Below are positions 16,076 to 26,581 of a stretch of 48,586 nt of DNA, one piece after another. The position numbers were made by a program, and so were the translations under genes. Numbering within the stretch: position 1 is the first letter of the stretch; each line of letters begins with the position of its first letter. Location: the NCBI GenBank assembly GCA_002695065.1, contig NZNW01000027.1, positions 1 through 48,586 on the forward strand, written 5' to 3'. Source of the DNA: Salinicola sp. (GTDB lineage: Bacteria > Pseudomonadota > Gammaproteobacteria > Pseudomonadales > Halomonadaceae). Under the pieces are notes generated by a model. That model was given only the letters and a program-made list of their open reading frames with translations, was not told where the DNA came from and made no database searches.

Positions 16076-17188
16076 ATGTCACGCTTTGCTCGCCACCTCG
16101 GCAATCAAGATGGTCCCCACAATCCGTTCCCCGGGTTGCAGGCGCTGGAGCGCCGGCTCGGGCATGCCCTGCCTCACCGTATTGGCTCCAACGAAGGGCT
16201 CGACATGCCGCACCGGGCACTGACGGCCCGATTCGGGAAGAACGTCGCCGACCTCGCCCGCACCTATGGCGACGCCGAGGCGTGGCAGGTTCGCCGGCGT
16301 CTGGCCGAGAGCCTGGGCTTGCCGATGGAAGCGCTGCTGGTGGATGCGGGCGCGGACAGCCTGATGGCGCTGGCGCTGCGCGCCCTTTGCGAGACAGGCG
16401 ACACGGTCATCACCAGTGCCGGCACCTACCCGACCTGGAGCTACTTCGTGCACGCCCAGGGCTGCCGCCAGGTGGAAGTCGCGTACGCCAGTCGCGCCGA
16501 CCTGCTGGCGCCGGATCTCGACGCCCTGGCGGCCAGGGCCAGTCGCGAGAACGCCCGCGTCGTCTATCTCGCCAATCCCGACAACCCCAGCGGCCATCTC
16601 CACAGCGACGCCGACGTACTGGCGCTGCGCAACGGACTCCCCGAGGAGTGCACCCTGGTCCTCGACGAGGCCTACCATGACTTCCGCGACGACGCGGGGT
16701 CGCCGGCCGCCAACGCGATCTGGCCCGGGGTGATTCGTCTACGCACCTTCTCGAAGGCCCATGGCCTCGCCGGCCTGCGCGTGGGCTACGCCATCGCCAC
16801 GCCGGACACCCATGCCATGCTGCTGAAAGTGAGGATTCACTACGCTGTCTCGTCACTGGCGCTGGCGGCCGCGGAGACCGTTCTCGCGCACCCCGACGAG
16901 ACCCGCGAGCATGTGACCGCGGTGGTACGCCGACGCGAGGCGCTGAGCGAGTGGCTGCGAGAACGCGGCGCCGACGTGCTGCCCAGCACGACCAATTTCG
17001 TGGCACTGCGGCTGGACGACGCCGAGCGGGCCACGGCGATCCATCGGCAACTGCTGGCGGAAGGCACCCTGATCCACCGCCCGGCGCACCCGGCGCTGGG
17101 CCATGTGCTGCGGATCAGCGCGCTCGAGGATGCGCTGGTGCCGGGCAGGCTCGAGACGTTGGCATCGGCCCTGCGGGACGGGGGATGA
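16076..17188 (+). CDS. HisC-like class I/II aminotransferase
   Basis: A 370-residue fold-type I PLP enzyme. The key segments are YGDAEAWQVRRRLAESLG (the N-terminal substrate region), YLANPDNPSGH, LDEAYHDF and the PLP-lysine region TFSKAHGLAGLRVGYA. The C-terminal FVALRLDDAE and LRISA complete the fold. It most resembles histidinol-phosphate or aromatic aminotransferases, but no other his gene is present, so a catabolic or other role is possible. GAGAGA lies about 7 bases before the ATG. It follows the lipoprotein by 24 bp. Confidence 0.85.
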   Translation: MSRFARHLGNQDGPHNPFPGLQALERRLGHALPHRIGSNEGLDMPHRALTARFGKNVADLARTYGDAEAWQVRRRLAESLGLPMEALLVDAGADSLMALALRALCETGDTVITSAGTYPTWSYFVHAQGCRQVEVAYASRADLLAPDLDALAARASRENARVVYLANPDNPSGHLHSDADVLALRNGLPEECTLVLDEAYHDFRDDAGSPAANAIWPGVIRLRTFSKAHGLAGLRVGYAIATPDTHAMLLKVRIHYAVSSLALAAAETVLAHPDETREHVTAVVRRREALSEWLRERGADVLPSTTNFVALRLDDAERATAIHRQLLAEGTLIHRPAHPALGHVLRISALEDALVPGRLETLASALRDGG

Positions 17189-17215
17189 ATCGTGCTTGCC
17201 TGACGCCGCTCGGAT

Positions 17216-18736
17216 TCAGGCCCGCATGGGGTCGTTGGCCTTCAGCATTCGGTCCAGTTGGCGATAGCCGATCGCCTCCATCAGCTGCGCCTTGCCGACC
17301 CGCGTCTCGCCGCTGAGATCGGCCAGGGTCAACGCCACCCGTAGCACGCGGTGATAGGCTCGCGCCGAAAGATTGAGCCGATCCAGCACGCTGGCGAACC
17401 ACTGCCGCTCATCCGAGGACAAGGCGCAGGCGGCTTCCAGCTCGGAGCCAGGAAGATGGGCGTTGAGATGCCCCCGCGCCTGCTGGCGCCGGCGGGCGGC
17501 GAGAACCCGCTCCCTCACGCTGGCCGATGCTTCCCCCGGCGTCCGGTCGGTGAGCTGCGTGGCCGGCAGCGCCGGCACTTCGACCTGCAGGTCGATCCGG
17601 TCCAGCAGCGGCCCGGACAATCGCGACTGGTAGCGCTGGATCTGCGCGGGGCTGCAGTGGCAGCGCTGGCGCGGATCGCCGAGATGACCGCAGGGGCAGG
17701 GATTCATGGCGGCGACCAGTTGGAAGCGGGCCGGGAAGCGGCGCTGGTGATTGGCCCGGGAGATCAGGATCTGCGCCGATTCCATCGGCTCGCGCAGCAC
17801 TTCCAGCACGTGGCGGTCGAACTCCGGCAGTTCGTCCAGAAACAGCACGCCCTGGTGCGCGAGCGAGATCTCGCCGGGCCGCGGCCGCGAGCCGCCGCCC
17901 ACCAACGCCACGCTGCTCGAGGTGTGATGAGGATTGCGAAACGGCCGCTGTCCCCAGCGTTCCATGATCGGCAGTCCGCAGACCGACCTCACCGCCGCCA
18001 CCTCGAGCGATTCATCTTGTGTCAGTGGCGGCAGAATGCCCGCCAGCCGACTGGCCAGCATGGTCTTGCCGGTGCCTGGCGGCCCCGCCAGCAGCAGATT
18101 GTGGCCACCCGCCGCCGCGACCTCCAGCGCCCGGCGCGCCTGGTGCTGGCCTTTGACATCCGCCATATCCGGTTGGGGGAGCTCCGCGTTGACGGGCGCG
18201 CCAAATTGGTGCGCAACGAGTTTCTCGCGACCGAGCAGATGGCTTACCACCTCGAGAAGATGCCCCGCCGCGAACACTTCGACGCCGTCGGCCAGCGCGG
18301 CTTCGTCGGCATTGGCGAGCGGGACGATGAGACCGCGGCCCGCCCGCCGTGCGGCCAGTGCGGTCGGCAGTACGCCGGTGACCGGCCGCAGCGCGCCATC
18401 CAGCGCCAGTTCGCCGACGACCTCGAGCTGCCCGGCCGCCTCGACGGGAACCTGGCCGGATGCCATCAGAATGCCCAGGGCGATGGGGAGATCGAAGCGG
18501 CCGCCGTCCTTGGGCAGGTCGGCAGGCGCCAGGTTAAGCGTGATGCGACGCGAGGGAAACTCGAAACCGGCGTTGATGAGTGCGCTGCGAACCCGTTCGC
18601 GACTCTCCTTGACCGCCGTTTCCGGAAGACCCACCAGCGTCAATCCCGGCAGACCATTACTGAGGTGAACCTCGATCAGCACTTCGGGGGCCTCGAGTCC
18701 GAGGCTGGCGCGGGCGCGCACGATGGCAAGCGTCAT
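17216..18736 (-). CDS. comM: YifB/ComM family Mg-chelatase-like ATPase
   Basis: A 506-residue AAA+ ATPase. In Vibrio, ComM is a branch-migration helicase that extends recombination during natural transformation. The N-terminal Lon-like ChlI domain starts MTLAIVRARASLGLEAPEV. Walker A is GPPGTGKT (218-225), Walker B VLFLDE near 297-302, and the Cys-rich AMNPCPCGHLGD segment is followed by the C-terminal Mg_chelatase_C domain ending YRQLDRML. The start is set by GGGAG about 6 bases upstream; the open frame extends 20 codons further without a ribosome site. The 173-bp gap to ubiK holds an AT-rich patch near 18815-18840 that could be its promoter. Confidence 0.94.
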   Translation of the reverse strand: MTLAIVRARASLGLEAPEVLIEVHLSNGLPGLTLVGLPETAVKESRERVRSALINAGFEFPSRRITLNLAPADLPKDGGRFDLPIALGILMASGQVPVEAAGQLEVVGELALDGALRPVTGVLPTALAARRAGRGLIVPLANADEAALADGVEVFAAGHLLEVVSHLLGREKLVAHQFGAPVNAELPQPDMADVKGQHQARRALEVAAAGGHNLLLAGPPGTGKTMLASRLAGILPPLTQDESLEVAAVRSVCGLPIMERWGQRPFRNPHHTSSSVALVGGGSRPRPGEISLAHQGVLFLDELPEFDRHVLEVLREPMESAQILISRANHQRRFPARFQLVAAMNPCPCGHLGDPRQRCHCSPAQIQRYQSRLSGPLLDRIDLQVEVPALPATQLTDRTPGEASASVRERVLAARRRQQARGHLNAHLPGSELEAACALSSDERQWFASVLDRLNLSARAYHRVLRVALTLADLSGETRVGKAQLMEAIGYRQLDRMLKANDPMRA

Positions 18737-18909
18737 GTCGTCTCCCAGGTCGGCACCTGGGCAGTCGCCCCAGGCCGGGGGATGCCAGCGCGACATCCCT
18801 TGCAGCCCTACAACTACATAATGTTACGTGATATCGCAACTCGAGCGGTGCCGACAATCGGACCGCCCCCAGCGACGAAGTGAACCGGGAGCCTCCGATC
18901 CTGCCGCGA

Positions 18910-19236
18910 TCAGGGCCGGGTTCCGTGGGCGCTGCCATCGGTATCATCGACGGGCGGCGTCTTGGGCTCGACCCGGGGTTGGGCCGCCTGCTCGCTCTGC
19001 AACGTATTCTCCAGCGCCGCGACCTGCTCCTCCAGCGCCTCGACGCGTTCACGCGTGCGCTGGAGCACCTCCATCATGATGTCGAAATCCTCCCGGGAAA
19101 CGATCTCCATACGCTCCATGGCGCCCCGCAATACACCCTGCATGTTGCGTTGGATATCGCCGGGTGCCTGGGAGGCGCCGTGAAGCTTGTCACCCAACTG
19201 CCTGGTCAGACGCTCGAACCGATCCTGTGCCGACAT
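18910..19236 (-). CDS. ubiK: Ubiquinone biosynthesis accessory factor UbiK
   Basis: A 108-residue coiled-coil protein of the BMFP/YqiC family. UbiK works with UbiJ and the Ubi complex in aerobic ubiquinone synthesis. The N-terminal part binds membranes (FERLTRQLGDKL). The C-terminal coiled coil is VSREDFDIMMEVLQRTRERV followed by EALEEQVAALE, the family signature. The tail is longer and polar (about 25 residues). AAGGAGA lies 8 bases before the ATG. It diverges from glnK, an arrangement also found in Pseudomonas. Confidence 0.92.
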   Translation of the reverse strand: MSAQDRFERLTRQLGDKLHGASQAPGDIQRNMQGVLRGAMERMEIVSREDFDIMMEVLQRTRERVEALEEQVAALENTLQSEQAAQPRVEPKTPPVDDTDGSAHGTRP

Positions 19237-19311
19237 GAAACTGTCTCCTTGATTTCCCGATGTCTTCGGTGACCTGTCACTCAAGTCTACGCAAACTCCC
19301 GGCTTTACGCC

Positions 19312-19328
19312 TGCGCACAAAAGGTGCA
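19312..19328. promoter_or_regulatory. glnK: NtrC-like site 1 upstream of glnK
   Basis: TGCGCACAAAAGGTGCA fits the 17-bp NtrC pattern TGCACCA-N3-TGGTGCA in 10 of 14 fixed positions, with one arm good and the other degenerate. Confidence 0.5.
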
Positions 19329-19343
19329 GCCGAAAAACCGGGC

Positions 19344-19360
19344 TGCATGGTTCTGGTGCA
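19344..19360. promoter_or_regulatory. glnK: NtrC-like site 2 upstream of glnK
   Basis: TGCATGGTTCTGGTGCA fits the NtrC pattern in 11 of 14 fixed positions. Its centre is 32 bp (three helical turns) from that of site 1, the same spacing as the two strong NtrC enhancer sites of E. coli glnA, and about 120 bp before the predicted transcript start. Confidence 0.65.
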
Positions 19361-19380
19361 GCCAATGACGTCAGTCGTGA

Positions 19381-19842
<462 letters not shown>

Positions 19843-19867
19843 CGGCGCGGAACGAGGAGACAAAAGA

Positions 19868-21118
19868 ATGAATGATCAAGTAGTCCAACTTTCCTACGCA
19901 CTCGACACCTTCTACTTCCTGGTGACGGGCGCCCTGGTGATGTGGATGGCGGCCGGGTTCGCCATGCTCGAGGCGGGGCTGGTCCGCGCCAAGAACACCA
20001 CCGAAATCCTGACCAAGAACGTCGTTCTCTACGCCATTGCCTGCACCATGTACCTGCTGGTCGGCTACCACATCATGTACTCCAGCGAGAGCGGCGGCTT
20101 CCTGCCCAACCTCGGCTTCCTGATCGGCGCGGAGAACAGCGTCGACGACGTGATGTCCAGTGGCGGCGACGTCTACTATTCCGCACGCTCCGACTTCTTC
20201 TTCCAGGTCGTGTTCGTCGCCACGGCGATGTCGATCGTCTCCGGCGCCGTTGCCGAGCGCATGAAACTGTGGGCATTCATGCTCTTCGCCGTGGTCATGA
20301 CCGGCTTCATCTATCCGATTCAGGGCTACTGGAAATGGGGTGGCGGCTTCCTCGACGCGGCCGGTTTCCAGGATTTCGCCGGTTCCGGTGTCGTCCACCT
20401 GTGCGGTGCCACGGCCGCGTTCGCCGGGGTACTGCTGCTGGGCGCGCGCAAGGGCAAGTACGGCAAGAACGGCGCCATCTATGCGATCCCGGGCTCCAAC
20501 CTGCCGCTGGCCACGCTGGGCACCTTCATCCTGTGGCTGGGCTGGTTCGGTTTCAACGGCGGCTCGGAGCTGATGGTTTCCAATGTCGATGAGGCCAATG
20601 CCGTCGCTCAGGTCTTCGTCAACACCAACGCGGCCGCTGCCGGCGGTGTCATCGCCGCGATCATCCTGGCCAAGCTGTGGTTCCGCAAGGCGGACCTGAC
20701 CATGGCGCTGAACGGCGCGCTGGCCGGCCTGGTCGCCATCACCGCCGAACCGCTGGCCCCCACTGCCCTCGGCGCAACGCTGATCGGTGCCGTCGGTGGT
20801 CTGCTGGTGGTCATCGCCATCGTGACGCTCGACAAGGTCAAGATCGACGATCCGGTCGGGGCCATCTCGGTCCACGGCGTCGTCGGCGTCTGGGGCCTGA
20901 TCGCCGTACCGCTCTCCAACGGCGATGCCACGTTCGGTGCCCAGTTGCTGGGTATCGTGACCATCTTCGCCTGGACTTTCATCGCCAGCCTGGTGGTGTG
21001 GGGCATCATCAAGGCAGTGATGGGTATCCGGGTCTCCGAGGAAGAGGAATATGAAGGTGTCGATATCGCGGAATGCGGTATGGAAGCCTATCCTGAATTC
21101 AACGTCGGCAAGAAGTGA
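19868..21118 (+). CDS. amtB: Ammonium transporter AmtB
   Basis: A 416-residue channel protein with eleven expected helices. It carries ammonium across the inner membrane and is gated by GlnK. Family segments include FAMLEAGLVRAKN, the first pore histidine region VVHLCGATAAF, LGWFGFNGGSE, and the second histidine region AISVHGVVGVWG. There is no clear cleavable signal; the N terminus resembles forms without one. GAGGAG lies about 7 bases before the ATG. It is cotranscribed with glnK and followed by a strong terminator. Confidence 0.96.
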   Translation: MNDQVVQLSYALDTFYFLVTGALVMWMAAGFAMLEAGLVRAKNTTEILTKNVVLYAIACTMYLLVGYHIMYSSESGGFLPNLGFLIGAENSVDDVMSSGGDVYYSARSDFFFQVVFVATAMSIVSGAVAERMKLWAFMLFAVVMTGFIYPIQGYWKWGGGFLDAAGFQDFAGSGVVHLCGATAAFAGVLLLGARKGKYGKNGAIYAIPGSNLPLATLGTFILWLGWFGFNGGSELMVSNVDEANAVAQVFVNTNAAAAGGVIAAIILAKLWFRKADLTMALNGALAGLVAITAEPLAPTALGATLIGAVGGLLVVIAIVTLDKVKIDDPVGAISVHGVVGVWGLIAVPLSNGDATFGAQLLGIVTIFAWTFIASLVVWGIIKAVMGIRVSEEEEYEGVDIAECGMEAYPEFNVGKK

Positions 21119-21151
21119 GCCGACACACCGAGTGAGCTGGCGTGCTCCCCT

Positions 21152-21175
21152 GGCCCCCTTCGGGGGGCCTTTTTT
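21152..21175 (+). terminator. Intrinsic terminator after amtB
   Basis: GGCCCCC (21152-21158) pairs with GGGGGCC (21163-21169), closing a 4-base loop TTCG, followed by a run of six T. This separates the glnK-amtB unit from the next P-II gene. Confidence 0.9.
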
Positions 21176-21248
21176 AATTCCCGCGACCGGCGGTGTATGC
21201 TTAAACTACTAGTCGTCGAGCATTCGTAACGGCCACTCGAAGAGTTGA

Positions 21249-21626
<378 letters not shown>

Positions 21627-21631
21627 CCCAC

Positions 21632-21666
21632 AGCTGGAAGCTGGAAGCTGGAAGCTGGAAGCTGGA
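21632..21666 (+). repeat. Heptanucleotide tandem repeat, five copies of AGCTGGA
   Basis: Five perfect copies begin 5 bases after the stop of the second P-II gene. The unit is identical to the array at 11957-12019. An inverted degenerate array (21757-21784) begins at the stop of the convergent fpr gene, and the terminator at 21692-21737 lies between them. Confidence 0.95.
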
Positions 21667-21691
21667 AAGCAGCGTTTGCTGGATGTCTGAC

Positions 21692-21737
21692 AAAAGAAAC
21701 CCCGCCTGGCGATACTGCGCCTGACGGGGTTTCTTTT
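21692..21737. terminator. Bidirectional intrinsic terminator
   Basis: AAAAGAAACCCCG (21692-21704) and CGGGGTTTCTTTT (21725-21737) form a perfect 13-bp outer stem with an inner GGCG/CGCC stem. The T-rich arms serve both the P-II gene and the convergent fpr gene. Confidence 0.92.
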
Positions 21738-21756
21738 CTTCCAGCCGCGAAGCGGC

Positions 21757-21784
21757 GCTCTTCAGGCTTCCAGCTTCGAGCTTA
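21757..21784 (-). repeat. Degenerate heptad repeats at the fpr stop codon
   Basis: Four minus-strand heptads in register from the stop codon: TAAGCTC, GAAGCTG, GAAGCCT, GAAGAGC. The fpr stop TAA is the first three bases. They are inverted relative to the five AGCTGGA copies at 21632-21666. Confidence 0.75.
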
Positions 21785-22558
21785 CTTCTCGACGAACGCC
21801 CGCTCGATGACGTAGTCGCCCGGCTCGCCCATGCGCGGCGAGATGGCGAACCCGAGTTCGTCGAGCAGCCCGCTGGTCTCTTCGAGCATCGCCGGGCTGC
21901 CGCAGATCATGGCCCGGTCCTGCTTCGGATCCAGCGGCGGCAGGCCGGTATCCTCGACCAGCTTGCCGCTGCGGATGTGGTCGGTCAGACGACCCATGGT
22001 GTGGAACTCCTCACGGGTCACCGTCGGGTAGTAGACCAGTTTGTCGCGAATCTCGTCGCCCAGGTACTCGTGTGCCGGCAGCTCCTTGGAGATGAAGTCG
22101 GCATAGGCCAGTTCGCTGACGGTGCGCACGCCGTGGATCAACACCACCTTCTCGTAGCGCTCATAGACCTCGGGATCCTGGATCAGGCTCATGAACGGCG
22201 CCAGACCGGTGCCGGTGGAGAGCATGTAGAGGTTTCGCCCCGGCAGCAGATCGTCGCAGACCAGCGTGCCCGTAGGCTTGCGGCTGACCATGATCTGGTC
22301 GCCGACCTTGAGATGCTGCAGGCGCGACGTCAGCGGGCCATCCTGTACCTTGATGCTGAAGAACTCGAGATGGTCCTCGTAGTTGGGGCTGGCGACGGAG
22401 TAGGCCCGGACCAGAGGCTTGCCGTTCACTTCCAGGCCGATCATCACGAACTGTCCGTTCTTGAAACGCAGACTACGCTCGCGCGTGGTGCGGAAGCTGA
22501 ACAGGGTGTCGTTCCAGTGGTGAACGCTCAGGACTTCTTCCAGCGCAAACTTGCTCAT
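21782..22558 (-). CDS. fpr: Ferredoxin/flavodoxin-NADP+ reductase
   Basis: A 258-residue FAD enzyme that moves electrons between NADPH and ferredoxin or flavodoxin, important in oxidative stress and Fe-S repair. RAYSVASPNYEDHLEFFSI is the FAD-binding region, LSTGTGLAPFMSL the NADP-binding glycine segment, and MICGSPAMLEE the nicotinamide pocket. The C terminus VIERAFVEK is the bacterial subclass I type found in Azotobacter and Pseudomonas FprA. AAGGAG lies 6 bases before the ATG. It diverges from a FinR-like gene. Confidence 0.95.
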   Translation of the reverse strand: MSKFALEEVLSVHHWNDTLFSFRTTRERSLRFKNGQFVMIGLEVNGKPLVRAYSVASPNYEDHLEFFSIKVQDGPLTSRLQHLKVGDQIMVSRKPTGTLVCDDLLPGRNLYMLSTGTGLAPFMSLIQDPEVYERYEKVVLIHGVRTVSELAYADFISKELPAHEYLGDEIRDKLVYYPTVTREEFHTMGRLTDHIRSGKLVEDTGLPPLDPKQDRAMICGSPAMLEETSGLLDELGFAISPRMGEPGDYVIERAFVEK

Positions 22559-22638
22559 GACCGGCTCCTTGCGATGACGATGATCGATAATAGCTAAAAG
22601 GCATAAACGGGATGACGAGTAGATGTGCGAACTATAAG

Positions 22639-22657
22639 AACAGAATGGTATTCTGTT
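22639..22657. promoter_or_regulatory. Operator-like palindrome AACAGAAT-N3-ATTCTGTT
   Basis: A perfect 8-3-8 inverted repeat in the 152-bp gap between fpr and finR. A second one, TGGATA-N5-TATCCA (22670-22686), follows. These are the best candidates for FinR binding; the regulatory link is inferred from Pseudomonas, where FinR activates fprA. Confidence 0.6.
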
Positions 22658-22710
22658 AAGTGGATTGTTTGGATAACCTATATCCACAAAATCGATAAAA
22701 GGCATCGCCC

Positions 22711-23637
22711 ATGCGCTACACCCTGCGGCAACTCGAGGTTTTCGTCGCGATTGCCCAGCACCAGAGCGTATCTCGCGCCGCGCAGACGCTCTCGATGTCG
22801 CAGTCGGCGACGAGTACCGCGCTGGCGGAACTGGAGAGACAGTTCGACTGCCAGTTGCTGGACCGGCTCGGCAAGCGGCTCAAGCTGAACGCGCTGGGCT
22901 TTCAGCTGCTGCCCAAGGCGGTCGCGCTGCTGGATCGCGGCGAGGAGATCGAGGAGCTGCTGCAGGGCCAGAGCGGCATCAGTTCCCTAGAAGTGGGGGC
23001 GACGCTGACGATCGGCAATTACCTGGCGACACTGCTGATCAGCGACTTCATGCAGCGCTATCCGGAGAGCCGGGTCCGACTGCACGTTCGCAACACCGCC
23101 TCCATCGTCGAGCGCATCGCGCTCCACGAGCTGGATCTGGGCCTGATCGAGGGCGACTGCCAGCACGACGACATCATTATCCAGCCCTGGATCGAGGACG
23201 ACCTGACCGTGTTCTGCTCGCCGCGTCACTCACTGGCCCAGGCAGGAAGCGCCGATGTCGAGCGGCTGCTGCGCGAAGCGTGGATCATGCGCGAGGTGGG
23301 CTCGGGAACGCGCCGGACGCTGGAACATGCCATGCGCCATCGGCGGGGCCGCTTCAACATCCTGCTGGAGCTGGAACATACCGAAGGAATCAAACGGGCG
23401 GTGGAATCCGGCCTCGGCATCGGCTGCGTGTCGCGCCTGGCGCTGAGGGACGCCTTTCGCCGCGGCAGCCTGGTGCCGATCGCGACACCGGAGCTGGATC
23501 TCACCCGACGCTTCGCCTTCATCTGGCACCGCCAGAAGTACCTGACGACCGGCATGCGCGAGTTCCTGCGCCTGTGCCGCGAGATGACCGCCGGCATCCA
23601 GCGTAGCGACGAGATCGATCTGCCGACGATCCCCTGA
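22711..23637 (+). CDS. finR: LysR family regulator, FinR type
   Basis: A 308-residue LysR-type regulator. The N-terminal helix-turn-helix is at residues 1-62 (MRYTLRQLEVFVAIAQHQSVSRAA, with SQSATSTALAELERQF), followed by the effector domain. It diverges from fpr exactly as finR does in Pseudomonas putida, where FinR induces the reductase under superoxide stress, and the length fits. Strong palindromes lie between the two genes. The name rests on this context and general similarity. The ribosome site (AAAGGC) is moderate. Confidence 0.82.
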   Translation: MRYTLRQLEVFVAIAQHQSVSRAAQTLSMSQSATSTALAELERQFDCQLLDRLGKRLKLNALGFQLLPKAVALLDRGEEIEELLQGQSGISSLEVGATLTIGNYLATLLISDFMQRYPESRVRLHVRNTASIVERIALHELDLGLIEGDCQHDDIIIQPWIEDDLTVFCSPRHSLAQAGSADVERLLREAWIMREVGSGTRRTLEHAMRHRRGRFNILLELEHTEGIKRAVESGLGIGCVSRLALRDAFRRGSLVPIATPELDLTRRFAFIWHRQKYLTTGMREFLRLCREMTAGIQRSDEIDLPTIP

Positions 23638-23665
23638 GAGGGTCATCGTCGGCATCCGTCGAGGG

Positions 23666-24082
23666 TCAGTCGAGCTTGCCGGCGATCTCCTCCTCGCTGG
23701 CTTTCGAGAGGTCCTTGTCCAGCGTCTGGATCACGCAGTCGAGCGTCGGCTTGTCGAGCTTGTCACGCAGTTGGCCCAGGAACTGCGGCGCGGCGATCAG
23801 CACGAACTTGTCAGCCTTGCCCTGGGTTCTCGCGTCGCGCAGATAGCCGGCGACCTCCTTGGCAAAAAACATCGCCTGTTTCTCGGACGTGGCGTTGTCA
23901 TTGCCGGTCTGGCGCTGACTGGCCCCGGAGGTGGCCGAACCCTCGCCGCCCGTGCGCAGGTCTCCCGTGTGCAGCCGGGATTCCGGATGCGTCAGCGTTT
24001 CGATCTCACGCAGTACCCGCGCCTCTCGGGCGAAGATACGTGCGCGCGATGCGTCGGCGGCGACAACGAAGGTCTTGTCCAT
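23666..24082 (-). CDS. Host attachment family protein
   Basis: A 138-residue protein matching the family annotated as required for attachment to host cells (PF10116), also related to the baeRF domains of archaeal release-factor-like proteins. It opens TFVVAADASRARIFA and ends with KFVLIAAPQFLGQLRDKL, then a helical tail. The middle (about 45-75) is Ser/Thr/Gly/Asn-rich and probably disordered. The host-attachment label comes from plant-associated bacteria and need not apply here. AGGAGAG lies 8 bases before this ATG; a longer frame lacks such a site. Confidence 0.82.
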   Translation of the reverse strand: MDKTFVVAADASRARIFAREARVLREIETLTHPESRLHTGDLRTGGEGSATSGASQRQTGNDNATSEKQAMFFAKEVAGYLRDARTQGKADKFVLIAAPQFLGQLRDKLDKPTLDCVIQTLDKDLSKASEEEIAGKLD

Positions 24083-24165
24083 GATCACTCTCTCCTGCTC
24101 CGTGGATAGTGACCCAAGCTTGGTAGAGATTCCCTCATCGCTCAACCTTCATGCCGACACAGAGA

Positions 24166-24197
24166 CGACTTCGCCCCGCTGGTGCGGGGCGAAGTCG
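24166..24197 (-). terminator. Strong hairpin after ridA
   Basis: CGACTTCGCCCCGC (24166-24179) and GCGGGGCGAAGTCG (24184-24197) form a perfect 14-bp stem with loop TGGT, 22 bases past the ridA stop. It lacks a T tract, so it may act mainly as a 3'-end mRNA stabiliser. Confidence 0.6.
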
Positions 24198-24218
24198 CAT
24201 GGACCGAACTTCCATCGA

Positions 24219-24611
24219 TCATTTCGCAGGCGGGATCCAGGCGATCATGTCCACCTCGACATCGGCACCGCCGGCCAGGCCGGTGACGCCAATGCAGGTG
24301 CGCGTCGGCAACGGATCCTCGAAGTAGCTGGCGTAGACGCCGTTCACCTCCTCGAAGTGCCCCATGTTGGTGATGAAGACGCGGCTCTGGACCACATGCT
24401 CGAAGCCGCTGCCCACCGCCTCCAGCACGATCGCCAGGTTCTGCATCACCCGGTGCGTCTGCTCGCTGAACGTCCCCAGCAGCATCTCGTTGGTCTCCGG
24501 CACGGTCGGCATCTGGCCGGTGATGAAGACCAGATCGCCGACCCTGCAGGCGTGGGAGAACGGTGCGATCGGCTGCGGAGCGCCCGAGACGAAAAGCTTT
24601 TCGATACCCAT
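24219..24611 (-). CDS. ridA: RidA family reactive intermediate deaminase
   Basis: A 130-residue YjgF/YER057c/UK114-fold protein. RidA proteins hydrolyse reactive enamines and imines such as 2-aminoacrylate formed by PLP enzymes. The conserved FITGQMP segment, NLAIVLEAVGSGFEHVV and the Arg of LPTRTCIGV (the carboxylate-binding arginine) are present. It is the last gene of the aapJQMP operon, 12 bp after aapP, so it probably handles by-products of the amino acids brought in. It may be a Rid subgroup other than RidA itself. GAGGAG precedes the ATG. Confidence 0.9.
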   Translation of the reverse strand: MGIEKLFVSGAPQPIAPFSHACRVGDLVFITGQMPTVPETNEMLLGTFSEQTHRVMQNLAIVLEAVGSGFEHVVQSRVFITNMGHFEEVNGVYASYFEDPLPTRTCIGVTGLAGGADVEVDMIAWIPPAK

Positions 24612-24623
24612 CCGATTTTCTCC

Positions 24624-25403
<780 letters not shown>

Positions 25404-25467
25404 GGCAATGATTTCCTGATGACGATCTTGTTGTGTGTGGGCACGAGTGGCGGAAGTCCTGTCGCGC

Positions 25468-26580
25468 TCACCGTTTATGTCCGGTATTGAGACGACGCTC
25501 GATGTACTGGCTGTAACGGGACATGCTGAAGCAGAAGATCCAGAAAACCGCTGCCGCGAACACATAGCCCTCGGTGGAGAAACCGAGCCAGTTGGAGTCG
25601 GTCAGGCCGGCGCGAATGATCGCCAGCAGATCGAACAGCCCGATGATCAGCACCAGCGAGGTGTCCTTGAACAGCGCGATGAAGGTGTTGACGATGCCCG
25701 GAATGACCATCTTCAGCGCCTGCGGCAGAATGATCAGCCCCATGCGCTGCCAATAGCTCAACCCCAGGGCCTGCCCCGCCTCGTTCTGCCCCTTGCCGAT
25801 CGCCTGCAGCCCGCTGCGGATCACCTCCGCCATGTAGGCGCTCCAGAAGAACATGATCCCGATCAGCGCCCGCAACAACTTGTCGAAATCCAGTTCGCCC
25901 GGCACGAACAGCGGCAGCATGACAGAGGCCATGAACAGGACCGTGATCAGCGGCACCCCCCGCCAGAACTCGATGAAGATCACGCAGACGCCCTTGACGA
26001 AGGGCATCTTCGAGCGCCGCCCCAGTGCCAGGATGATACCCAGCGGCAGCGAGCCAACGATGCCCACCACGGCGATCGTCAGCGTCAGCATCAACCCGCC
26101 CCAGGCACGAGTCGGCACGTATTCGAGTCCGAACGAGCCCCCCACCAGCAGGAAGAAGGCGATGATCGGGAACACGACCAGCGTGAACAGCGCGACCCAC
26201 TTCTTGCGTGGCATTCGTGGGACCGCCAGCCAGGCCACCAGGATCGCCAGCAGCGCGAAGACGATATCGACTCGCCAGCGCGCCGCCTCGGGGTAGAAGC
26301 CGTAGATGATGGACTCGAAGCGAGCCGAGATGAACACCCAGCAGGCGCCCTCGCCGGTACAGGCGTCGCGGGTGGTGCCGATCCAGTCGGCGTCGATCAC
26401 CGCCCACTCCAGGAATGGCCAGACCAGTCGCGCCAGCAGCAGGATGACCACGATCGAAACGATGCTGTTGATCGGGCCGTTGAACAGGTTGGCCCGGAAC
26501 CAGCCGAGCACGCCCCGGCTCTGGTCGGGCGCCTCGCGCGCCTCGATCATTTGGGTGCGGAAGGTAGAGTCAGTCGTCAT
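25468..26580 (-). CDS. aapM: Amino acid ABC transporter permease AapM (copy 1)
   Basis: A 370-residue inner-membrane permease of the His/Glu/Gln/Arg family. The long N-terminal extension with Cys-containing ACTGEGACW and [13 protein letters not shown] is a hallmark of AapM/BztC-type subunits. The BPD_transp_1 domain fills the second half ([14 protein letters not shown] to [11 protein letters not shown]), with the EAA loop [20 protein letters not shown] that docks the ATPase. The start lies one base beyond the aapQ stop, implying coupling. Confidence 0.94.
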   Translation of the reverse strand: MTTDSTFRTQMIEAREAPDQSRGVLGWFRANLFNGPINSIVSIVVILLLARLVWPFLEWAVIDADWIGTTRDACTGEGACWVFISARFESIIYGFYPEAARWRVDIVFALLAILVAWLAVPRMPRKKWVALFTLVVFPIIAFFLLVGGSFGLEYVPTRAWGGLMLTLTIAVVGIVGSLPLGIILALGRRSKMPFVKGVCVIFIEFWRGVPLITVLFMASVMLPLFVPGELDFDKLLRALIGIMFFWSAYMAEVIRSGLQAIGKGQNEAGQALGLSYWQRMGLIILPQALKMVIPGIVNTFIALFKDTSLVLIIGLFDLLAIIRAGLTDSNWLGFSTEGYVFAAAVFWIFCFSMSRYSQYIERRLNTGHKR

Positions 26581-26581
26581 C

